Of a DNA stretch of 64,000 nucleotides, positions 58,189 through 64,000 are shown in pieces. Made by a program: the position numbers and the translations under genes. A model generated the notes under the pieces. It worked only from the letters and a program-made list of their open reading frames with translations. It did not search any database and had not been told where the DNA came from. Source of the stretch: Noviherbaspirillum pedocola (GTDB lineage: Bacteria > Pseudomonadota > Gammaproteobacteria > Burkholderiales > Burkholderiaceae_D); contig NZ_JAEPBG010000010.1 in NCBI RefSeq assembly GCF_016632335.1, positions 62,001 to 126,000 of the forward strand, written 5' to 3'. The first letter of the stretch is position 1. Every line of letters starts with the position of its first letter.

Positions 58189-58212
58189 AGCCGCGTCCGG
58201 GATGACGCGGCT
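58189..58212 (+). terminator. Stem-loop after the TorF-like gene
   Basis: A 9-bp perfect stem AGCCGCGTC/GACGCGGCT with a 6-base loop, 20 bases past the stop. No T run follows, so it may be a weak terminator or a 3'-end protector. A second 7-bp hairpin, GCTTGTC/GACAAGC, lies at 58221-58236. Confidence 0.55.
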
Positions 58213-58258
58213 AAACACAAGCTTGTCTGGACAAGCCCATCACGTTCTACCACAATGG

Positions 58259-58276
58259 CCATATTGATCAATATGG
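58259..58276. promoter_or_regulatory. Perfect palindrome upstream of the toxin-antitoxin pair (operator)
   Basis: CCATATTGATCAATATGG is an exact 18-bp palindrome that ends 12 bases before the antitoxin start codon and just before its AGGAGG ribosome site. Antitoxins of the Phd/YefM family repress their own operon by binding such palindromes. Confidence 0.75.
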
Positions 58277-58288
58277 TTAGGAGGGGCC

Positions 58289-58558
58289 GTGATTAACGAA
58301 GTCAATGCCGTCAATTTTCGGCAAAACCTTGGCGAAATGCTCAATCAGGTGCAATACCGGAACGACAGCATTGTCATCAACAAGGATGGCAAGCCGGTCG
58401 CCGCATTAGTAGACGCAGAGCTGTTTTCGCGCATTCGCCGTATGCGTGACCGCTTCGATGCGCTTACCACACGTATTGCCGAAGGATATGCGGGGCTGCC
58501 TGAAGCGGAGGGCATGAGTGAAATCGACGCTCTGGTTGCAGCAGAGCGGAAACGCTAA
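58289..58558 (+). CDS. Phd/YefM-family antitoxin
   Basis: An 89-residue antitoxin with a GTG start after the strong site AGGAGGGG. The N-terminal DNA-binding domain reads INEVNAVNFRQNLGEMLNQVQ, followed by IVINKDGKPVAALVDAELF, the Phd/YefM fold. The C-terminal helix (MSEIDALVAAERKR) would wrap around the toxin. It shares one base with the next gene (TAATG), as expected for toxin-antitoxin pairs. Confidence 0.9.
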   Translation: MINEVNAVNFRQNLGEMLNQVQYRNDSIVINKDGKPVAALVDAELFSRIRRMRDRFDALTTRIAEGYAGLPEAEGMSEIDALVAAERKR

Positions 58559-58971
58559 TGACCAGTCTTCGAGTCGTGCTCGATACCAATGTCCTGGTAT
58601 CGGGCTTGGCGTATCCGGGCAGTATTCCCGGCCGCATCGTCAACGCTTGGCGCCAGGGAGGACTGAGCGTAGTCCTTTCCCGCTATATCCTTGATGAAAT
58701 GGTCAGGGTGCTGCCGCGTCTATCGAGAGTGTCGTTGAGCGCGAGCGAAATTCGCGACTTGGCCGACTGTTTTATGTTTCTGGCTGATGTCATCGAACCC
58801 GAAGTGTTGGAGGACGGCCGCTTGCGCGATGCGGCCGATCAGCCAGTCCTGGCCACATTGACCGCGTCCAGAGCTGATTACCTGCTCACCGGCGACAAAG
58901 ACTTGCTGGCATTATCCGACACCTATCCCATCCTCACTCCGGCAGCGTTCTGGACGCGCCACGGCGGATGA
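58558..58971 (+). CDS. PIN-domain toxin (putative ribonuclease)
   Basis: A 137-residue PIN-family nuclease. The first acidic residue is in VVLDTNVLVSGLAYPG (Asp8), and further acidic residues are in DEMVRVLPRLS and the C-terminal ADYLLTGDKDLLAL. Together these form the Mg2+ site. Length and the COG1569-like pattern fit PIN toxins paired with Phd/YefM antitoxins. It should cleave RNA when free of antitoxin. Its 3' end overlaps a ParD-like remnant on the other strand. Confidence 0.88.
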   Translation: MTSLRVVLDTNVLVSGLAYPGSIPGRIVNAWRQGGLSVVLSRYILDEMVRVLPRLSRVSLSASEIRDLADCFMFLADVIEPEVLEDGRLRDAADQPVLATLTASRADYLLTGDKDLLALSDTYPILTPAAFWTRHGG

Positions 58972-59080
58972 GGTCGCGGGTATGTTTGCTGCCTCTGCTG
59001 TAATGCTCGGCTTTGAGATGTGCTTCGATACGCTGATTTGGCTCGTCTGTCAGAGTCATCGTCTTGCGTACGGTTCTCAT
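58934..59080 (-). pseudogene. ParD/CopG-type antitoxin remnant
   Basis: A 48-residue frame from ATG 59080 after GGAG. MRTVRKTMTLTDEPNQRIEAH resembles the ribbon-helix-helix start of ParD antitoxins (MRTVRKTITLTD-type). It continues HYSRGSKHTRDLIRR and then diverges and stops, while ParD proteins usually reach about 80 residues. The truncation lies where it overlaps the end of the PIN toxin gene, and no ParE toxin follows. Probably a decayed toxin-antitoxin locus. Confidence 0.5.
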
Positions 59081-59299
59081 GTCGCGCTCCACAAAGTCGA
59101 CAGTGGTAGTCGATTTCAAAAATCCCTTTCCAAATCGGTGCTTGATCACGCAAGCATGCCCATTCATGGCGCGCCAGTCGGCTTTCACGCCCCATTCTTG
59201 CGCACTAACTGCGCACATCCTTACCAAACCCGCTGGCACCCTTATTGCAACACCGCTCCCCGAGAGTCGCGTGAGCCAGGGCACCGGCCGACACGCCTC

Positions 59300-59409
59300 A
59301 AAGACCGCTAGGGTTCCGGCCGCTTCGATGTGAAGGCGGCGCTGGTCCGAGAGCAGTCGGCTTCCTTTTCATCGAGGGGGCTCCACGGAGGGACAAAAGC
59401 CCGGGAGAC
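59300..59409 (+). promoter_or_regulatory. Guanidine-I (ykkC) riboswitch
   Basis: The aptamer landmarks of the ykkC class appear in order: CTAGGGTTCCG (59308-59318), a GC-rich hairpin (P2), GGTCCGAGAG (about 59344-59353), and the conserved 3' block ACGGAGGGACAAAAGCCCGGGAGA (59385-59408). Guanidine-I riboswitches bind guanidinium and turn on genes for its export or breakdown. It lies directly before the transporter/carboxylase operon. The last bases CGGGAGA could pair instead with TCTCTCG at 59429-59435, a possible switch helix. Confidence 0.95.
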
Positions 59410-59462
59410 AGCGTTTTATGTGCCGCGCTCTCTCGCCATGTCCCAACAACCAGGAGCCCGAT

Positions 59463-60281
59463 TTGTCCGCCTCTTCCCCACGCCCGACACGCCCCGGCAT
59501 CTGGCGCATCGCCGGCCACCTCGGCAGGCGCCAGTACTGGATGTTCGCCATGCTCGGCCTGATCGCGCCGCTCGTGGCCTGGGCGCTCCTGGCCGCCTCC
59601 GGCCTGATCAATCCGGTCTTTTTGCCCAGCCCGATACGGGTGCTCGAACGCGTCTGGACCTGGAGCATCGACGACGATCTGCTCGGCGACACCCTGATCT
59701 CGATCTACCGCGTCAGCGCCGGCTTTGCGCTGTCCGCCGTCATCGCCCTGCCGCTGGGCCTGTTGATCGGCGCGTTCCGGCCGGTGGCCGCGATGCTGGA
59801 ACCGCTGACCGACTTCATCCGCTACATGCCGGCGGTGGCCTTCATCCCGTTGATCATGCTGTGGGTCGGCATCGATGAAAGCGCCAAGATCTCGGTGATC
59901 TTCATCGGCACCTTCTTCCAGATGCTGTTGATGGTGGCCGAGGATGTGCGGCGCACGCCGGCCGCGCAGATCGAAGCGGCGCATACGATGGGCGCCACCC
60001 GCTACGAAATCATCAAGCTGGTGCTGCTGCCCTCGGCCAAGCCCGCCATCCTCGATACGCTGCGCGTGACCATGGGTTGGGCCTGGACTTACCTCGTCGT
60101 GGCCGAACTGGTCGCGGCCAACTCGGGCCTGGGCTATTCGATTCTGAAAGCCCAGCGCTTCCTGAAAACCGACACCATCTTCGCCGGCATCATCCTGATC
60201 GGCCTGATCGGCCTTGTCATGGACCAGGCCTTCCGCTGGCTGCATCGCCGGCTGTTCCCGTGGGCGCAGGCAAGAGGATGA
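59463..60281 (+). CDS. ABC transporter permease (guanidine operon)
   Basis: Permease of the nitrate/taurine-type importer family, 272 residues, about six membrane segments. The coupling motif EAAHTMGATRYEIIKLVLLPSAKPAIL is present. The start is TTG 59463, 6 bases after AGGAG and where family similarity begins; ATG 59418 with a more distant GGGAG would add 15 residues. In related operons a periplasmic binding protein comes first; here the permease follows the riboswitch directly. Likely substrate guanidine, by context. Confidence 0.88.
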   Translation: MSASSPRPTRPGIWRIAGHLGRRQYWMFAMLGLIAPLVAWALLAASGLINPVFLPSPIRVLERVWTWSIDDDLLGDTLISIYRVSAGFALSAVIALPLGLLIGAFRPVAAMLEPLTDFIRYMPAVAFIPLIMLWVGIDESAKISVIFIGTFFQMLLMVAEDVRRTPAAQIEAAHTMGATRYEIIKLVLLPSAKPAILDTLRVTMGWAWTYLVVAELVAANSGLGYSILKAQRFLKTDTIFAGIILIGLIGLVMDQAFRWLHRRLFPWAQARG

Positions 60282-60283
60282 AC

Positions 60284-61135
60284 ATGACCAAGGTACATAC
60301 GATGAGCAAGGTACAGATCCGCAATCTCGGCAAGATCTTCGACAGCGCCAAGCCCGTGACGGCGCTGGAAAACGTCAGCCTGGACGTGAAGGACAATGAA
60401 TTCGTGACCCTGGTCGGCGCTTCGGGCTGCGGCAAGTCCACGCTGTTGCGCATACTCGGCGGCCTCGAATACCGCAGCTCGGGCGAGCTGGTCTGCGAAG
60501 GCCAGCCGGTGGTCGGGCCCGGCGCCGAGAGAGCCATGGTGTTCCAGCATTACAGCCTGTATCCCTGGCTGACCGTGCTGGAGAATATCCGCTTCAGCCG
60601 CAAGCTGAAAGCCAAGCGCGGCAACCTGTCCTCGTCCGAGGTCGAAGCCGCCGCCGGCCGCGCCGACGCGCTCTTGCAATTGATCGGCCTGTCGCACCTG
60701 GCCCATGCCTATCCGAACCAGCTCTCCGGCGGCCAGCAGCAGCGCGTGGCGATCGCGCGGGCGCTGATGTCCAAGCCCTCGATCCTGCTGATGGACGAGC
60801 CCTTCGGCGCGCTCGATGCGCAGACCCGCGAAGTGATGCACGACCTGGTGCTGCATGTGCAGCGCATCGAGAAGACCACCATCGTCTTCGTCACCCACGA
60901 TGTCGAGGAAGCGATCTACCTCGGCCAGCGCGTGGTGCTGATGGCGCCGCGCCCGGGCCGCATCGACACCATCTACGACGTGCCGCTGCCCGCCGCGCGC
61001 GAACAGGACATGAAGCATGCGCCGGAATTCCTCGCGATGAAGAAGCGCATCCTCGCGCGCATCCGCGACACCTCGGGCATGTCCACCGACAGCGAGCTGC
61101 TCGAGCGGCTCAATCTGCAGGCCGCCGCAGCCTGA
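60284..61135 (+). CDS. ABC transporter ATP-binding protein (guanidine operon)
   Basis: ATPase partner of the preceding permease, 283 residues. Walker A GASGCGKSTLLRILGGL, Q-loop VFQHYSLYPWLTVLENI, signature LSGGQQQRVAIARAL, Walker B ILLMDEPFGALDAQ and H-loop FVTHDVEEAI are all intact. The ATG at 60284 has AGAGG at good distance; ATG 60278 overlaps the permease stop and is also possible. It belongs to the SsuB/TauB/NrtD group. Confidence 0.9.
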   Translation: MTKVHTMSKVQIRNLGKIFDSAKPVTALENVSLDVKDNEFVTLVGASGCGKSTLLRILGGLEYRSSGELVCEGQPVVGPGAERAMVFQHYSLYPWLTVLENIRFSRKLKAKRGNLSSSEVEAAAGRADALLQLIGLSHLAHAYPNQLSGGQQQRVAIARALMSKPSILLMDEPFGALDAQTREVMHDLVLHVQRIEKTTIVFVTHDVEEAIYLGQRVVLMAPRPGRIDTIYDVPLPAAREQDMKHAPEFLAMKKRILARIRDTSGMSTDSELLERLNLQAAAA

Positions 61136-61154
61136 ATAACGACAAGGGGAAACC

Positions 61155-61937
61155 ATGATCACCAGCTTTTCCACGCTCACGCCGCTGGCCCGCGCCGCGG
61201 TGCCGGAACATTCCACGCGCTTCGATGCCGGGCTGCTGCTGTGGGAAGAAACCATGCCCGGCGGCGGCCACTGGTCCGGCCTGCTACGACGCGGCAACAC
61301 GCTGCGCCTGACCGATCTGCACGGCGGCGCGAATGTCTCGGCGCTGTTCTACAACTTCGAGGAGCGCAACGAGCGCTACAACATGCCGGACACGCTGAAG
61401 GCGCAGCACACCGCCTTCCTCACGAAAGGCCATGTCTGCTATTCCGATATGGGCCGCATCCTGTGCTCGATTCCCGAAGACACCTGCGGCTGGCATGACA
61501 CGATCTGCGGCATCAGCGACGCGGAGATGGTGAAGCAGCGCTTTGGCGTGGCGCGCTACCAGGAGCACCGCAACGCGATGTTCCGCAATGCCGAAGATGG
61601 CTTTTTGGTCGAGCTCGGCAAATGGGGCATGGGCCGGCGCGACCTGGTTGCCAACGTCAACTTCTTCAGCAAGGCCGCGGCCGGGCCCGAGGGCGAGCTG
61701 TCCTTCGAGACCGCGCATCGCCGCGAAGGCCAGTACATCGATCTGCGCTTCGAGATGAATGTGCTGGTGGTCCTGTCGGCCTGCCAGCATCCGCTCGATC
61801 CCGCGACCTCTTACGACCCGAAGCCGGTGCGGCTGTCCTGCTGGCGTTCCGGCACCGCCGGCCGCGACGACGTCTGCCGCCTGCACAGCGCCGAGAACGC
61901 GCGCGGCTTCATCAACACCGAACGCTATTTCCTGTGA
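61155..61937 (+). CDS. Urea-carboxylase-associated DUF1989 protein 1 (carboxyguanidine deiminase subunit)
   Basis: A 260-residue DUF1989 protein (UAAP1). Conserved features are LHGGANVSALFYNFEERNERYNMPDTLKAQHT, CGWHDTICG and GRRDLVANVNFFSKAA. The two DUF1989 proteins next to guanidine carboxylase have been shown in Pseudomonas to form carboxyguanidine deiminase (CgdAB), which turns carboxyguanidine into allophanate. Which of the two is the A subunit is not assigned here. Cytoplasmic. Confidence 0.88.
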   Translation: MITSFSTLTPLARAAVPEHSTRFDAGLLLWEETMPGGGHWSGLLRRGNTLRLTDLHGGANVSALFYNFEERNERYNMPDTLKAQHTAFLTKGHVCYSDMGRILCSIPEDTCGWHDTICGISDAEMVKQRFGVARYQEHRNAMFRNAEDGFLVELGKWGMGRRDLVANVNFFSKAAAGPEGELSFETAHRREGQYIDLRFEMNVLVVLSACQHPLDPATSYDPKPVRLSCWRSGTAGRDDVCRLHSAENARGFINTERYFL

Positions 61938-61948
61938 GGACAAACACC

Positions 61949-62602
61949 ATGACAGCCCAACTCGTGGAAAGCCGGCTCGATCCCAAGAACGCGGTGGCCG
62001 ACATCATCCATCCCGCCGGCGAGCCGTGGATGCTGGAAATCCGCAAAGGCCAGGTCCTGCGCATCATCGACCTTGAAGGCAACCAGGCGGTCGATACCAT
62101 CTTCTACAGCGCCGCCGACCCGTCCGAGCGCTACAGCCTCACGCGCACCATCGCTGCCCAGGGCAGCCTGTATCTCGGCGCGGGCTCGAAGCTGATGTCG
62201 TCCAAAGGCAATGCCTTGCTCACCATCGTCGCCGACACCTGCGGCCGGCATGACACCCTCGGTGGCGCCTGCGCTTCCGAGAGCAACACGGTGCGCTATG
62301 CGCTGGAAAAGCGCTACATGCACAGCTGCCGCGATAACTACCTGCTGGCGATCGCGCATGACGAGCGCGGCCTGGACAAGCGCGACGTGGTCTCCAATAT
62401 CAACTTCTTCATGAACGTGCCGGTGACCGAGGATGGCAGGCTGACCTTCGAGGACGGGATATCGGGCGCGGGCAAGTACGTGGAGATGCGCGCCGAGATG
62501 GACATCGTCGCGCTGATCTCGAACTGCCCGCAGTTGAACAATCCCTGCAATGGCTATAACCCGACGGCAGTGCGCTATCTGATCTGGGACCGGAAGGAAT
62601 GA
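61949..62602 (+). CDS. Urea-carboxylase-associated DUF1989 protein 2 (carboxyguanidine deiminase subunit)
   Basis: A 217-residue DUF1989 protein (UAAP2) from ATG 61949, 11 bases after the first DUF1989 gene; GAGGA is the ribosome site. Features are [37 protein letters not shown] and [16 protein letters not shown]. It shares the fold of the preceding protein, including a Cys-Gly-x-His-Asp motif, and probably forms a heteromer with it. The open frame continues upstream only as a shadow of the first gene. A palindromic repeat follows the stop. Confidence 0.9.
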   Translation: MTAQLVESRLDPKNAVADIIHPAGEPWMLEIRKGQVLRIIDLEGNQAVDTIFYSAADPSERYSLTRTIAAQGSLYLGAGSKLMSSKGNALLTIVADTCGRHDTLGGACASESNTVRYALEKRYMHSCRDNYLLAIAHDERGLDKRDVVSNINFFMNVPVTEDGRLTFEDGISGAGKYVEMRAEMDIVALISNCPQLNNPCNGYNPTAVRYLIWDRKE

Positions 62603-62603
62603 C

Positions 62604-62683
62604 GTAGGTTGGGCTGACGAAGGAAGCCCAACGAGAGTTCGCACGCCATCGACCTTCATGTTGGGCTTGTCAGCCCAACCTAC
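62604..62683. repeat. Dispersed palindromic repeat, copy 3
   Basis: An 80-bp element nearly identical to copy 1 at both ends (GTAGGTTGGGCTGACGAAGG left, CAGCCCAACCTAC right) with a divergent 20-base centre. It begins 1 base after the UAAP2 stop and sits inside the guanidine operon, where it could form an intercistronic hairpin. Confidence 0.92.
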
Positions 62684-62780
62684 GAAAGACAAGAACACGG
62701 GCGCAACAGCCCCCGGCACGGGACGACCCCTGCCGCATCGAATTCTTCGCGGGACGACCCGCAATGCCCGGACCCACACC

Positions 62781-64000
62781 ATGTCAGCCAAAGTCCTGAT
62801 CGCCAATCGCGGCGCCATCGCCTGCCGCATCATCCGCACCCTCAAGCGCATGGGCATACCCTCGGTCGCGGTGTATTCCGAAGCCGATGCCGATGCGCTC
62901 TTCGTCACGCAGGCCGAAGAAGCCGTCGCCATCGGCCCGGCCCCGGCCGCGCAAAGCTATCTGCAGGCCGCGCGCCTGATCGAAGCGGCCAGGGCCACCG
63001 GCGCGACCGCCATCCATCCCGGCTACGGCTTCCTGTCCGAGAACGCCGCCTTCGCTGAAGCCTGCGCCGCGGCCGGCATCGCCTTTCTCGGCCCGACGCC
63101 GGAACAGATGCGCGTCTTCGGCCTGAAGCACACGGCCCGCGCGCTGGCCGAGCAAAGCGGCCTGCCGCTCTTGCCTGGCACCGGGTTGTTGTCTTCGTTC
63201 GACGAAGCAGCTAGCGCAGCGCGCCGCATCGGCTATCCGGTCATGCTGAAGAGCAGCGCCGGCGGCGGCGGCATCGGCATGCAGATGTGCCGCGACGAAG
63301 ACGAACTGTCACGCGCTTTCGATTCGGTGCGGCGCATGGCGCAGGCGAACTTTTCCGATGCGGGCGTCTTCCTTGAGCGCTATATCGAAGCGGCGCGCCA
63401 TATCGAAGTGCAGATCTTCGGTGATGGACAGGGCCGCGTGATCGCGCTCGGCGAACGCGATTGCTCGCTGCAGCGGCGCAATCAGAAAGTCATCGAAGAA
63501 ACCCCGGCGCCGAACCTGCCGCAGCCGGTGCGCGAGCGCCTGCTGGCAATGGCGGTGCGGCTTGCCGAGGCGGTGCAGTACCGCAGCGCCGGCACCGTGG
63601 AATTCGTGATGGATGCGAAGACGCATGAATTCTTCTTCCTCGAAGTGAACACGCGGCTGCAGGTCGAGCATGGCGTCACCGAAGCCGTCACCGGCATCGA
63701 CCTGGTCGAATGGATGGTGCGCCTGGGCCTGGGCACGATGCCGCCGTTGCAGGACATCGTCATCGACCCACGCGGCTGCGCGGTGCAGGCGCGGGTGTAT
63801 GCAGAAGACCCGGCCAAGGGCTTTCTGCCGTCCACGGGCCTGCTGACCGAAGTGGTGTTCCCGGCCGATGTGCGCGTGGACAGCTGGATTGCGCGCGGCG
63901 CCGAGGTCACGCCGTATTACGACCCGATGCTGGCCAAGATCATTGCCCATGCCGATACGCGCGAAGCGGCGCTGGGCAAGCTCGGCGCGGCGCTCGCCGC
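62781..64000 (+). CDS. uca: Urea/guanidine carboxylase, N-terminal part (runs off window)
   Basis: ATP- and biotin-dependent carboxylase. The visible 406 residues are the biotin carboxylase domain: [21 protein letters not shown] at the start, [14 protein letters not shown], the ATP-grasp glycine loop [30 protein letters not shown] with the catalytic Lys/Gln, and [14 protein letters not shown]. Because a guanidine-I riboswitch controls the operon, the substrate is probably guanidine rather than urea. Remaining domains (carboxyltransferase, biotin carrier) and a likely allophanate hydrolase should lie to the right. Confidence 0.93.
   Translation, partial: MSAKVLIANRGAIACRIIRTLKRMGIPSVAVYSEADADALFVTQAEEAVAIGPAPAAQSYLQAARLIEAARATGATAIHPGYGFLSENAAFAEACAAAGIAFLGPTPEQMRVFGLKHTARALAEQSGLPLLPGTGLLSSFDEAASAARRIGYPVMLKSSAGGGGIGMQMCRDEDELSRAFDSVRRMAQANFSDAGVFLERYIEAARHIEVQIFGDGQGRVIALGERDCSLQRRNQKVIEETPAPNLPQPVRERLLAMAVRLAEAVQYRSAGTVEFVMDAKTHEFFFLEVNTRLQVEHGVTEAVTGIDLVEWMVRLGLGTMPPLQDIVIDPRGCAVQARVYAEDPAKGFLPSTGLLTEVVFPADVRVDSWIARGAEVTPYYDPMLAKIIAHADTREAALGKLGAALA

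Overview
The window is a GC-rich stretch of a bacterial chromosome. Gene content and order suggest a betaproteobacterium of the order Burkholderiales, plausibly Oxalobacteraceae (a Herbaspirillum/Noviherbaspirillum/Herminiimonas-like organism). The pointers are the atp - parB/parA - rsmG - mnmG block, a TctC/Bug-type binding protein with a TctDE-like two-component pair, Burkholderiales-style liv and urea-carboxylase-type operons, and a small conserved 'YWTE' protein. The family assignment is inference; no rRNA or tRNA gene is present to settle it.

Layout. 1-3.6 kb: F1Fo ATP synthase genes (atpA partial, atpH, F, E, B, I), all leftward. 3.8-8.2 kb: parB, parA, rsmG and mnmG, with two near-perfect parS palindromes just upstream of mnmG. 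8.5-10.3 kb: an iron-type alcohol dehydrogenase and an exported protein. 10.4-15.2 kb: a branched-chain amino-acid-type ABC transporter (livG, F, K, H, M) whose LivF carries Arg instead of Lys in the Walker A motif. 15.3-19.5 kb: a GMC oxidoreductase and a methylmalonate-semialdehyde-type dehydrogenase, divergent from a LysR regulator. 19.5-20.6 kb: about 1 kb of AT-rich non-coding DNA with a cluster of DnaA-box-like sequences, a candidate replication origin 11 kb from parS. 21-25.2 kb: an MFS transporter, a pseudouridine synthase, and the glutathione-dependent formaldehyde pathway (fghA, frmA). 25.4-31 kb: an AT-richer two-partner secretion locus whose exoprotein carries 31 collagen-like Gly-X-Y triplets, plus its TpsB transporter. 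31-37.4 kb: a solitary Cas2-like protein, GTP-dependent PEP carboxykinase, a D-2-hydroxyacid dehydrogenase, cyanase, a single-domain asparaginase-like protein and hypotheticals. 37.5-45 kb: a ferric-iron/organic-acid-type ABC transporter and a TctC-like binding protein, divergent from a response regulator/sensor kinase pair. 45-58.2 kb: a CAP-domain lipoprotein, an Aer-like chemoreceptor, a 3-methyladenine glycosylase, a TonB receptor - TauE - amidase cluster, small exported proteins, an ankyrin protein, a hybrid histidine kinase and a TorF-family outer-membrane protein. 58.2-59.1 kb: a Phd/PIN toxin-antitoxin pair and a ParD-like remnant. 59.3-64 kb: a guanidine-I riboswitch followed by an ABC permease and ATPase, two DUF1989 proteins and the start of a urea/guanidine carboxylase.

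How it works together. The strongest functional reading is at the right end. The riboswitch aptamer shows that the 'urea carboxylase' operon is most likely a guanidine uptake and degradation operon, although no substrate-binding protein is present at its head. Several operons have visible regulatory DNA: an 18-bp palindrome before the toxin-antitoxin pair, three 11-bp-spaced CTTTCA repeats before the response-regulator gene, inverted repeats before livG and frmA, and stem-loops between binding-protein and permease genes in two ABC operons. Three copies of a GTAGGTTGGGC-type palindromic repeat lie at gene ends, and two of them supply a stop codon of the adjacent gene.
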